55,677 nucleotides of DNA from Bacteroidota bacterium (GTDB lineage Bacteria > Bacteroidota > Rhodothermia > Rhodothermales > UBA10348), in NCBI GenBank assembly GCA_022567305.1, contig JADFHF010000025.1, positions 1 through 55,677 of the forward strand, in the 5' to 3' direction. The notes beneath the pieces are model-generated. The model was not told the origin of the DNA, did no database searches, and saw only the letters and a program-made list of their open reading frames with translations. Below, one piece after another: positions 35,296-42,679 of the stretch. The number at the start of each line of letters is the position of its first letter. Positions within the stretch are counted from its first letter, which is position 1. The translations under genes were made by a program, and so were the position numbers.

Positions 35296-36191
35296 GATAT
35301 CACGTCAATTTCGGCTCCCCAGTGCACGTGAAAGCGCTCAACGAGAGGCACGGGATTCCAAATGGAAATCGCCTCGCCAATCGGTAGGCATTTGGCTCGT
35401 AATGCGGCGCGCTTCTCCCGGATTTGTTCCTGAATCCATACGGATGCGTTCCTGTCTTCTTCCTGGGGTGTCATCTCAGAAATCGCCTCACTCAACGTAA
35501 ATAAATCCCGTTCACTGCCCAGATGATCCGTCAGTTCGTAGACGGTCTCCTTGTACGTCGTCATCTCGTCAAGCCATAGAGGCTTCAGAAGGCGAGTATG
35601 GTACCAATGGTTCTTCGCGCTTTTTCGCCACTCGTGATAGTTCTCCGTCGTCGGATCCGATTGCGCCCTACGCATCGCTTTTACAACGCGTCGGTACGCT
35701 TTGAAGAAACCTTCCTGCAAGAGCACACCGCACACATTGTCGAGAGGCCACTTCAGAATGCGCTCCCGACCCGAGACAAACCGCTCTTTCGTCTTCTTAA
35801 GGCGCACGTCAATTCCGCCTTCCATTTCTTCCACGACTCGACAACGGGAAACCAGGAAATCACGGAAGATCGGCGTCATATCAGGATGGGCGACGCCATC
35901 AACGATTTGATCGAAGACCTCGATTGTAATCTGCGCATCCCTGACATCGGAAAGAAGCATAGATGTATCCCGATACCGCTCATTTTCCATTCGGACCGCA
36001 TCACGTCTGCCGGGATAGACCAAGCGCACGAGCGCTCGCATTTTCTTGCAGCGTTTCCGGAGGTCATGAACGGTCTCGACGGGCCCGCTCTCCGCATCAT
36101 TGATTTGCGCGAGTCCTTCTTCCAGCAGTTCCAGAGCGACTTGCCGGACATTTTCTCTCAGTGAGAGAGGCGGGTTAAAAGAGTAACTCAT
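35292..36191 (-). CDS. CHAD domain protein
   Basis: A 299-residue CHAD (conserved histidine alpha-helical domain) protein: VHDLRKRCKKMRALVRLVYPG near the N-terminus and ENYHEWRKSAKNHWYHTRLL in the middle, each holding the conserved His and basic residues of the two helical repeats, and a helical C-terminal half. CHAD domains bind polyphosphate, and many associate with polyphosphate granules. No CYTH (triphosphatase) domain is attached or adjacent. It is translationally coupled to the exported isoaspartate methyltransferase by a 4-base overlap; a functional link between the two is not obvious. The upstream 600 bases lack a gene. Confidence 0.88.
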   Translation of the reverse strand: MSYSFNPPLSLRENVRQVALELLEEGLAQINDAESGPVETVHDLRKRCKKMRALVRLVYPGRRDAVRMENERYRDTSMLLSDVRDAQITIEVFDQIVDGVAHPDMTPIFRDFLVSRCRVVEEMEGGIDVRLKKTKERFVSGRERILKWPLDNVCGVLLQEGFFKAYRRVVKAMRRAQSDPTTENYHEWRKSAKNHWYHTRLLKPLWLDEMTTYKETVYELTDHLGSERDLFTLSEAISEMTPQEEDRNASVWIQEQIREKRAALRAKCLPIGEAISIWNPVPLVERFHVHWGAEIDVIS

Positions 36192-36795
36192 TCGTTAGCG
36201 GCCGACCTTTTGGCCTTGGTTGCCTGCCTGAAATGCAACATACCCGAGAGTATGAAAAAGAAATCGTTGTTGTCCACTCGTCCTCAAATTTTCAGAGCGC
36301 AAACGATCCTGAGTTGGTACAAGTGTAACAACCTCAACCACCTGATACAATCCATGGTGGCGATCATTCCGTTCCAGTCTGGCGGCATTTCAGTCATCTG
36401 GGTATCCATTTCCATGCCTACACGGCCAGGTTCTTCGAGGATCTCGTAGTGGGATAAGGACTTGTCGACCATCGTGATCCTGGGTGAGGTGGGCTACATG
36501 AAACGCGGTTCAAGTCGGAAGTGCAATGAGGGAGTGGAGGGCTTCTACAGATCAAGTTCGTCGTTTCATTCCTATGGGGTGGCGATTCACCCCTTCAAGA
36601 CTCCAAGTAAGGTAGCCCACGTCACAGAAGTCTAGTTTACTCGCCCTAGAAAAAGGTCCAGCTATCCGAGTCATTCTCTTATCCAAATTTCTCTCGGTAA
36701 GGAATGTCCTCCTTTTGTGACCATGATGCGCTAATTGTCTTCGGCTTCTTCCCAATCTTTTTTTCAGATGGACAAAGGATGAATGCTGTAGTTAA
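36192..36795. other. Gene-free region with a decayed kinase-stub repeat
   Basis: This is about 600 bases between the CHAD and DUF885 genes. The only recognisable content is the minus-strand kinase-stub repeat copy at 36412-36540. The short reading frames here (for example the 62-codon frame running from that stub to 36284) have no family resemblance beyond the stub. No RNA gene or strong terminator was seen. Confidence 0.5.
36412..36540 (-). repeat. Kinase 5'-stub repeat, copy A (decayed)
   Basis: On the minus strand this reads a ~70-base upstream block (CCTCCACTCCC, ATTGCACTTCCG, CGTTTC, CCCACCT) followed by ATG at 36472 and codons MVDKSLSHYEILEEPGRVGM, a degraded version of the Ser/Thr kinase N-terminus MVGKTLSHYKILEELGRGGM. 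After that Met the similarity to kinases ends. The same upstream-plus-coding block recurs at 47856 and 50646, and part of it at 46612. Confidence 0.8.
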
Positions 36796-38457
36796 TCATT
36801 TCGTGGCCGTCATCATCATCCGTATTTCGGAATCATCACCGCTGAGCTCCCAGTTGATCAGGGACACCGGAATGACGCCTGCACCGTTAAGGTCATCCAT
36901 GAATTGATAGAGGGTAAAGTCATCGCCCAGTTGACGAGCACGCGCCGCCAATAGCTTTTCGATTTCAATCTTACCGATGACATAGCTCTCGCCATAGGTT
37001 GGCTGGCGCAGGTAAAAATGTTGCTCGTGCTGAATGGTCGAACCATCCCAGGGCAGATAGCCCCGCGGCGTCCATTGATCTGCAAACTTGGTAGCTTGTT
37101 CGAGCGTCATCTCGTTCGAATGCTGATACAATCCACCGAGTGCTCTCGCAGCGCGCTGAGCAAGTAGAATCCACACGAGTTCGCGTCCCCGCGGCCGGGC
37201 GTCGAACAGTCCCGCGTGCATCATCATTTCCTCCATACTCGTGGCAAAACCTTCGGCGCGTCCATCGAAAATGTTGTACCAAAGGGGTGAGCTACGGATC
37301 GGAGATGGATGGGGCTCAAACCTCATGCGCGCTAGGTCGAACCAGTGGTACTGGTGCGTCCTCATGGCCATTTCATCCCGATACCCTACCTCGGAAAAAA
37401 ATCCTCGCAGTTCATCCGGGGAAGACAAGGGTGAAAACGAGCCGATCCGATCCCGAAGTGCTTTGTCCATATAGTCTTTCAATGGAAGAATCTCTTCCTC
37501 TTCAAGGAACATCATGTATTCGTCTACGGCTGCGTTGAGACGTCTGTCGTATTCGTCAGGCGAGTCGATCCGTTTCAGATCAGGTAGCGCCCGGTTGCGG
37601 TTCTCTTCGAGTCGCAAAGCGGTGTGTGCACGAACGAGTTCGCGCTTGACCAGCAGGACTTCCTCTTCCCATGTAAGGGGGATATAGTGAATGTTCTGGA
37701 GAGCCCATGTGATATTATCCTTGCCGACACCGGAAAGTCCGGTTTTGGAATCAGCCTGTTCTTCGAGCCAATCGGCAAATTCGTCGCTGGCCTGTCTGGC
37801 TGCGTTGGCAGCGTCGCTGATCCCTGGCCGGTTTTCGGCCACACGCCCAGAGTAGCTCTCTAGCGCTCCGGATTGCTCACGGATACTTTCAATGCCCTTC
37901 AACCATAGATCCCGGGCGTTGCCGGTCAGATTGGCACGGGCAGATTCGTACAGGGCGGGCATAGAGCGAAGCCCTGCCTCGATATGCGAGGCATCTCCAT
38001 CCGAGAGTGGGTAGTCGTAGTAGTACACTTCAAGCGAACCCTCGATCATCGGTCCCTCGCGCGAGGGTACATCGGTCGGATTCGGATAGAAATAGACATA
38101 GTACGCAGGATCTCGCTCCCACGGCTTGAGCACTTCATGATCAAATTGAAGTCCATTCAACTCGGCCCGGACCAGATGCCAGTCCACCTGCTGAGATACG
38201 GGCCAGTCCTGGATATCGAACGACTCTAGAGCTGCGCGCCAGGCCGGAAAGTCCGCCCATTGCCTGGCAATGGCTTTGCGGCTGAAGTCTGGGACACCCT
38301 CCACGCGTGGCGGCACGCGGTACTCTCGCCAGACCCCGAAGTAGGCCACTAGGTCGTCGTATGATTCGGTTGCAACGTCGAGCTGAGTAGGCGAAGACGA
38401 ACAGCCCGCGAGAAGAAGAGTCAGACAGACGAGCGTAAGCGATTTCGCGGCTTTCAT
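36796..38457 (-). CDS. DUF885 family lipoprotein (putative secreted peptidase-like)
   Basis: A 553-residue DUF885 protein. ATG 38457 is chosen because it gives a perfect lipoprotein signal peptide (MKAAKSLTLVCLTLLLAGCS, lipobox LAGC) and has AGAGAGG seven bases upstream; the frame stays open further up to 38508. The C-terminal half has family features: DGRAEGFATSMEEMMMHAG, with the acidic/His residues of the putative metal site, REL..ILLAQRAARAL and YLRQPTYGESYVIGKIEIEKL near the end. DUF885 proteins resemble M2/M3-like helical metallopeptidases, but their reaction is not established. It is anchored in a membrane facing the periplasm. The upstream gene on the same strand is the CxxCH ORF, 81 bases away. 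Confidence 0.88.
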   Translation of the reverse strand: MKAAKSLTLVCLTLLLAGCSSSPTQLDVATESYDDLVAYFGVWREYRVPPRVEGVPDFSRKAIARQWADFPAWRAALESFDIQDWPVSQQVDWHLVRAELNGLQFDHEVLKPWERDPAYYVYFYPNPTDVPSREGPMIEGSLEVYYYDYPLSDGDASHIEAGLRSMPALYESARANLTGNARDLWLKGIESIREQSGALESYSGRVAENRPGISDAANAARQASDEFADWLEEQADSKTGLSGVGKDNITWALQNIHYIPLTWEEEVLLVKRELVRAHTALRLEENRNRALPDLKRIDSPDEYDRRLNAAVDEYMMFLEEEEILPLKDYMDKALRDRIGSFSPLSSPDELRGFFSEVGYRDEMAMRTHQYHWFDLARMRFEPHPSPIRSSPLWYNIFDGRAEGFATSMEEMMMHAGLFDARPRGRELVWILLAQRAARALGGLYQHSNEMTLEQATKFADQWTPRGYLPWDGSTIQHEQHFYLRQPTYGESYVIGKIEIEKLLAARARQLGDDFTLYQFMDDLNGAGVIPVSLINWELSGDDSEIRMMMTATK

Positions 38458-38538
38458 GATATACCTCTCTGTCATTATTCGGCGTGGAGTCGTAAGGCTT
38501 GTCATCATGTAACTTCTAGTTTTACAGTGTACGCGTTT

Positions 38539-38943
38539 TTAGCCTATATATGAGCCCTGAAGAGCTGATGCCTTCCGAATGCAGAGAAGCGCCGAAAAGA
38601 TTAATCCCCGAGCAAAAAAAATCGCTTTAACCGTACTGGCTAGCTCCTGCGATTTTTTTTGATTCAACCGGAACTGACCAAATCTCAGACCCGATTCGAT
38701 ATATACCCTGACGGATTCCATGTCCTGATCAACGGACGAAGAAGGCATTATTGAGATCGCCTCGCCGAGCGAGTGATCCTCGATGCCATGGCAGGCCACA
38801 CATATACGCCGACGAAAACCCATAATCGCGTCACGTAATTCTTCCGCAGCCCGGGCACGAGCATGTACCATAAGAGGTTTTAAAAGTAGCCTGGACTCCG
38901 CTGCCGCATCCCTGAATTGTTTGACCGCACTTTCTCCGATCAC
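38539..38943 (-). CDS. Short ORF with a single CxxCH haem-binding motif (possibly broken)
   Basis: A 134-residue frame with one c-type-haem motif (RRICVACHGIEDHS, about residues 46-59). There is no signal peptide, which a cytochrome c needs for haem attachment outside the cytoplasm, so the 5' end may be lost or misplaced. The part after the motif (SVRVYIESGLRFGQFRLNQK) looks like coding sequence, but the last ~30 codons run across a perfect 12-base inverted repeat with A8/T8 flanks (38614-38660), which looks like a terminator, so the natural C-terminus may lie before it and the present frame could contain a small frameshift. It is probably a decaying cytochrome-like gene; confidence that it is functional is low. 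Confidence 0.42.
   Translation of the reverse strand: MIGESAVKQFRDAAAESRLLLKPLMVHARARAAEELRDAIMGFRRRICVACHGIEDHSLGEAISIMPSSSVDQDMESVRVYIESGLRFGQFRLNQKKSQELASTVKAIFFARGLIFSALLCIRKASALQGSYIG
38614..38660 (-). terminator. Terminator-like palindrome (A8TCGC ... GCGAT8)
   Basis: Two perfectly complementary 12-base arms, AAAAAAAATCGC (38614-38625) and GCGATTTTTTTT (38649-38660), enclose a 23-base loop. The arms end in eight A and eight T residues, so a transcript in either direction forms a stem followed by a U-run. It lies inside the open frame 38539-38943, on whose strand (minus) it would terminate transcription before the DUF885 gene. Confidence 0.55.
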
Positions 38944-39021
38944 AGAGCGGCTTCCGCCTAATGATGTTCGCCCGTTAGCCGGCAGCGCTCGGCCCGTGAC
39001 CGATATGGTTCAGGCTAGACC

Positions 39022-39375
39022 TCATCGATCCGACCAAACCGCCAATTCATTTCCACTTGGATCGGTGAAATGAAGGCGCCGCCCGCCTGGAAACTCGAAC
39101 GGGTCCCGCACGATTCGTCCTCCGCTCTCTCTGATACTGGCATTGATCTCTTCCAAGTTTGTGGAGTAGAGCACGACCAGTGGGCCGCCTGCCGTAACTT
39201 TGGGTGCTAAAGCATAACCACCCCCCAGTCTACCGTCCGTAAAGCTCGTGTACTCCGGACCGTAGTCAGTAAACTCCCAACCGAAGACCTCTGAGTAAAA
39301 GCTCTTGATCTCCTCAATGTCTGAGGTCAGAAACTCTACGTAATCCACACGACGGTCCTGTTCGGTTTGGTTCAT
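39022..39375 (-). CDS. VOC family (glyoxalase/bleomycin-resistance-like) protein
   Basis: A 117-residue single-domain vicinal-oxygen-chelate protein: RVDYVEFLTSDIEEIKSFYS, VFGWEFTDYGPEYTSF, and the closing GGRRLHFTDPSGNELAVWSD with the typical 'F-x-D-P-x-G-N-x-x-x-V/L-W' ending. The ATG at 39375 (MNQTEQDRRVDYVEF) is favoured because the upstream part of the open frame (to 39435) would overlap the neighbouring gene and is not conserved-looking. Members of this sort are small cytoplasmic proteins of mostly unknown substrate. It is on the minus strand between the CxxCH ORF and the unknown protein at 39396. Confidence 0.88.
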   Translation of the reverse strand: MNQTEQDRRVDYVEFLTSDIEEIKSFYSEVFGWEFTDYGPEYTSFTDGRLGGGYALAPKVTAGGPLVVLYSTNLEEINASIRESGGRIVRDPFEFPGGRRLHFTDPSGNELAVWSDR

Positions 39376-39395
39376 AAGTTCGTCGCTTCTAGAAG

Positions 39396-39980
39396 TCACT
39401 GCAGTTTCTCCCGGGTTTTGGCCAAACTGTTCCATTCAGGTAGAAAGCCCAGACTTTCAAACTGATTAAGAGCTCTGTGTAATATTGAACGTCGATATAA
39501 AATGAGATCGTGTTCATTCCGGCACTTTTGATATTCGTGTTTGAGTGACTCATATTCACGCCGAACCCGCTTATCTGCCTCCGATAGCGAGATTTCATCA
39601 GGAAGTGACAGTGAAGAGTCGCCTTGCCCGGGGTCGAACTTCATGGTTTTCGATTCTAGATCGTGTACCCATCCGTCCATTTCAAGGACTTCGCGCTCCT
39701 TGATAAGGATAGCTGAACCACCATGCTTTTTTTGCAGTTTTCCAATTGATGCAATCGCGAGTTCACAATTCCGCTTTCGTGCATCTGCGATCTCCTTCTT
39801 TCTAACTACCTCATGGTATAGATCATTCGCGAGATGAAACTGTAGCCTCACGTCTCGGGGATGAGATTGAATCATATTTTCCAGAATCTCCCACTGTTTT
39901 TCGCCGATGGTATCCCATGATCCCCCATCCGACGGAGCAAGGTATGGGATAGTAATCGGAAGGAAAATCGAATGGGTCAT
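39396..39980 (-). CDS. Protein of unknown function, helical and charged
   Basis: A 194-residue protein that I cannot assign. From Met39980 it starts MTHSIFLPITIPYLAPSDGG; the frame is open to 40046 and the start is uncertain, with no clear Shine-Dalgarno at either. The middle (about 40-110) reads as amphipathic helices possibly of a TPR-like kind (EKQWEILENMIQSHP, VRLQFHLANDLYHEVV), and 145-190 is charged and coiled-coil-like (EADKRVRREYESLKHEYQKC). No signal peptide is present in the shorter version. It neighbours an IS3 element on its upstream side, so its promoter region may have been altered by the insertion. Confidence 0.6.
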   Translation of the reverse strand: MTHSIFLPITIPYLAPSDGGSWDTIGEKQWEILENMIQSHPRDVRLQFHLANDLYHEVVRKKEIADARKRNCELAIASIGKLQKKHGGSAILIKEREVLEMDGWVHDLESKTMKFDPGQGDSSLSLPDEISLSEADKRVRREYESLKHEYQKCRNEHDLILYRRSILHRALNQFESLGFLPEWNSLAKTREKLQ

Positions 39981-40189
39981 AGGAGTAGGGAAGAGATGAT
40001 TCAAATTCGAGTGACCAAGATAATTGTCTTGGCCTAGTGGGCACAAATCCTCTTGTTAAAGCATATCCGGAATAAGTTTACAAGGCGCGCTCGGCTGGAT
40101 AATTGAAAGCCGTCACATTGGAACTATCTCTCGTCCCCGCATACAGTCTTGAACGTCTCTGGTCTTCCCCCGTTTCTGTGGACGGTTCG

Positions 40190-41065
40190 TTAAGCCGCTT
40201 TTCGATTGTTGACGGTTTGGTTTTCGAATTCTGCCGGACTAAGATATCCTAGCGTTGAATGGATTCGGTGAGGGTTGTACCAGCACTCAATATAATTGAA
40301 GATATCCCTGCGAGCTTCAAGGCGTGTCCGATACGTACGGTGATAAACCCTTTCGCGTTTTAAGGTGGAGAAAAAAGATTCTGTTGGAGCATTATCCCAG
40401 CAGTCGCCCTTGCGACTCATGCTCGTGATGAACCCGTGTTTGCCGAGGAGTTTCTGGTACTCCGCGCTCGCGTATTGGCTGCCGCGGTCGCTATGGTGCA
40501 GCAGCCCAGGCGCCGGGCGACGACGACCGATAGCCATCAAGAGAGCGTCAATGACGAGCTGCCGCTTCATGCGCTTATCCATAGCCCAACCGACAATCCG
40601 GCGCGAGAAGAGATCTAAGATGACGGCCAAATAAATCCAACCCTCACGCGTCCAGACGAAGCTTATGTCGCTCGTCCACACGGCATTCGGACGCTTGGCC
40701 TCAAACTCCCTGCCGAGTAGGTTCTCCGCTACCGACATCGTGTGCTTCGAATCGGTCGTGACTTTGAACTTCCTGGTCGTTTTAGCCCGTATGCCGTTGT
40801 CACGCATGATTCTGGCTATACGATTCTCGCTACACGAAAGACCTCTCTGGCGTAAGTCGTTGTAGATCCTCGGACTGCCGTAATTGCCGCGGCTCCGCTT
40901 GTGGACGGCCTTGATCTCAACGAGTAATCGCTGATTCTCATAGTCTCGCAGGCGTCTTTCTCGTCGTCTCCAGCTGTAGTATCCGCTCGCAGCAACGCGT
41001 AACACCCGGCACAACATGTGGACCGAGTGCTGCCCTCTCTGGCTATTAATAAATGGATACTTCAT
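40190..41065 (-). CDS. IS3-family transposase OrfB (rve integrase core)
   Basis: A 291-residue DDE transposase. The N-terminal HTH_21 segment (RVAASGYYSWRRRERR, RGNYGSPRIYNDLRQRGL) precedes the rve core with the catalytic triad in VWTSDISFVWTREGW (first Asp), GLLHHSDRGSQYAS (second Asp) and DNAPTESFFSTLK (Glu). The C-terminus ends NPHRIHSTLGYLSPAEFE, as in the family. It begins MKYPFINSQ at an ATG overlapping the last 20 bases of orfA; relative to orfA it lies in the +1 frame. It appears intact. Confidence 0.95.
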   Translation of the reverse strand: MKYPFINSQRGQHSVHMLCRVLRVAASGYYSWRRRERRLRDYENQRLLVEIKAVHKRSRGNYGSPRIYNDLRQRGLSCSENRIARIMRDNGIRAKTTRKFKVTTDSKHTMSVAENLLGREFEAKRPNAVWTSDISFVWTREGWIYLAVILDLFSRRIVGWAMDKRMKRQLVIDALLMAIGRRRPAPGLLHHSDRGSQYASAEYQKLLGKHGFITSMSRKGDCWDNAPTESFFSTLKRERVYHRTYRTRLEARRDIFNYIECWYNPHRIHSTLGYLSPAEFENQTVNNRKAA

Positions 41066-41363
41066 CGAGGGCGGTCGCTGATTCGCCGATAGACAATCGG
41101 CTACCGATAGCCTTTTTTAAGATCGCGTTCTCCTCCTTCAGGCGGGCATTCTCTCGCCTGATCTGAACCGTCTCTTCATCCTTGAAGTGACCCTTTCCCG
41201 GGAACGCTCGGCCGCCGTCTTCCTGCAAGCGGTCTCTCCAGTTGCGTATTAAACTTGATGAAATTCCAAGTTCGCGACCGACCTCGTTGAAGTTGCCGAT
41301 TTCCTCCCAGCGACGGACCGCTGCGATCTTGAACTCCTTTGTGTACTTCCTTCTTTCCTGCAT
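41046..41363 (-). CDS. IS3-family transposase OrfA (HTH_Tnp_1)
   Basis: A 105-residue OrfA: helix-turn-helix with MQERRKYTKEFKIAAVRRWE, ELGISSSLIRNWRDRL, then a leucine-zipper-like helix RENARLKEENAILKKAIG. The start at 41363 is chosen for the GGAG six bases upstream. A slippery A6G heptamer (A AAA AAG, around 41112-41118, codons L-K-K) sits in register for a -1 shift, but the -1 frame meets TAG after three further codons, while the +1/-2 frame stays open into orfB. OrfB is therefore made by re-initiation at its own ATG or by an unusual slip; see findings. Confidence 0.9.
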   Translation of the reverse strand: MQERRKYTKEFKIAAVRRWEEIGNFNEVGRELGISSSLIRNWRDRLQEDGGRAFPGKGHFKDEETVQIRRENARLKEENAILKKAIGSRLSIGESATALDEVSIY

Positions 41364-41382
41364 AATGACTCCGTGGTTGTCT

Positions 41383-41640
41383 TGACCTGCACCCCTGAAA
41401 GTGGACACCCGATAAGTTAGGATTTCGTTACAATTGAGGTCTCTCAAAACCCGAAGAGTGACCTATGAAGAGAAGACGATTTAAAGAGGAACAGATTGCG
41501 TAAGCGCTGCGCCAGGCCGAGTCCGGAAAAGCTGCTGAAGAGGTGTGGCGCGAGGTCGGTGTCAGCGAAAACACGTTCTACCGACGGCGCCGTAAGTATG
41601 AGGGGATGGGGATCGTGGAGCTTCGCCGTCAGTGATTAAC
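41383..41640 (+). mobile_element. Remnant of a second IS3-family element, plus orientation
   Basis: The terminal inverted repeat TGACCTGCACCCCTGAAAG at 41383-41401 (continuing GTGGACA) marks the 5' end of an IS3/IS407-type element running to the right. About 60 bases later its orfA begins (41465) but carries an in-frame stop and ends at 41635; no orfB or 3' end follows. The right limit is therefore an estimate. Confidence 0.75.
41465..41635 (+). pseudogene. IS3-family OrfA pseudogene
   Basis: Translation from ATG 41465 gives MKRRRFKEEQIA, a TAA stop at codon 13, then ALRQAESGKAAEEVWREVGV and SENTFYRRRRKYEGMGIVEL in the same frame up to TGA at 41635. This is the N-terminal helix-turn-helix of an IS407-type OrfA ('RF-EEQI--LR-AE-G---E--R--G-S--TFY-W--KY-GM'), different from the OrfA of the adjacent element. 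It is disabled by the nonsense codon and by the 3' truncation. Confidence 0.85.
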
Positions 41641-41995
41641 GTCAAGTATTTTTCCGGGCCAGAGAAAATTATTTCTCCCGTTTTCATCAGAGTGTTTTCA
41701 CAGGTTAACTTTCTTTCAGCGGTTCAGGCATTTTAGTTGGTGATTATTGATTGAGAAGGCGTTTCCTCAAATTCGGATCACCCGATGACCCGGGCAAGAT
41801 GTACTTCACCGGGCGCATGCCGATCAGATGAATGACCAGATCGATTGTGTCAGCCCGCCCAACGGCCGCGTCGCCTGAGCGGTAGAATGAGATAGTCTGC
41901 CTATTGAAGGGATGCGGATTAAGGACTACACTGGAATTGCTCCGCGACTCGTTACGCAGATCCGCAAACCGTAAATACAGCAAAATTGGAGTTGA
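41641..41995. other. Gene-free stretch between IS remnant and truncated SGNH gene
   Basis: This is about 350 bases without a supportable gene. A 79-codon minus-strand frame (41744-41983) exists but matches nothing I know and has no clear ribosome site. The base composition falls sharply to AT-rich at its right end, where the low-GC SGNH fragment begins. Confidence 0.4.
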
Positions 41996-42676
41996 TTAGC
42001 AAAGAGAAAAGTAAATGGACTACTAATAACAGTAATTACATTCTGGTTATGCATAGTACTTGCAGAATTATTTCTTTCCTTTATTGATCCCGTCTCTGAT
42101 CCATATGAAAAATGGAAACATCATGTAGTTGTAAATCAATATATCAAATCTGAATTTCCACCTGATTATAAAATTACAACTGAAGCAGAAAATGGGTTAT
42201 CACGTGTTCAAGGACAAAATATTTTTAGTATTAATAATATGGGGTTTAGAGGTGACAATTTAGTAACTCCCAATCCATTTAATGAATTCCGTATTTTCAT
42301 GATCGGTGGCAGCACAACAGAATGTCTTTCTTTAGATGATTCTCAATCCATCAATGCAGTACTTCAACATTATTTACAAGAACATGTCAACTCAGATATT
42401 TCCATCAAAGTGTATAATGCGGGAAAATCTGGTGATGCCAGTGACGATCATATTTCGATTGTAGCACACAGAATTGTACACTTGGAACCAGATATGATTA
42501 TTGTTTTTTCTGGAATCAACGATCTAACTAGATCTATATATAACTATGATTACCTCCACTATGTTAAAACATCTAGGAAGCAAATGCCCATATTTCGTTT
42601 TTTGGCTACTGAATTCCAAATTCCGAGAAGATTGTATTATTTAATGAACCGAATATCTCCAAAAAATCTAGCCTGA
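41996..42676 (+). pseudogene. Truncated SGNH/GDSL hydrolase with N-terminal membrane anchor, AT-rich
   Basis: An open frame of 226 codons follows a stop at 41993, but it has no ATG/GTG/TTG until codon 82 (42239). It encodes a membrane anchor (about codons 10-30: TVITFWLCIVLAELFLSFID), a linker, and SGNH blocks: nucleophile Ser in FMIGGSTTECLSLDD, Gly block in YNAGKSGDASDDH, and Asn block in VFSGINDLTRS. The last block, with the catalytic Asp-x-x-His, is absent because the frame stops four bases before the IS1380 element. The gene thus lacks a normal start and its 3' third. Its composition is far more AT-rich than its neighbours, which indicates foreign origin. Such proteins usually modify surface polysaccharides. 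Confidence 0.8.
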
Positions 42677-42679
42677 ATA

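Larger units (their letters stand above)
40160..41382 (-). mobile_element. IS3-family insertion sequence (element 1), 5' end missing
   Basis: orfA and orfB of an IS3-family element are on the minus strand. The 3' end is marked by the imperfect terminal repeat TGGTCTTCCCCC.TTTCTGTGGAC at 40160-40183, reading inward, next to the orfB stop. At the other side, only 20 bases separate the orfA ATG (41363) from a terminal repeat of a second element (41383), and that repeat is in direct, not inverted, orientation to the one at 40160. The 5' terminal repeat of this element is therefore not visible, and was probably lost when the second element inserted or recombined. Target-site duplications cannot be assigned. 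Confidence 0.75.

Noticed and set aside
41744-41983. 79-codon minus-strand frame next to the IS3 remnant
   Set aside because: No family resemblance, no ribosome site, and it lies in a stretch disturbed by transposition; not supportable as a gene.
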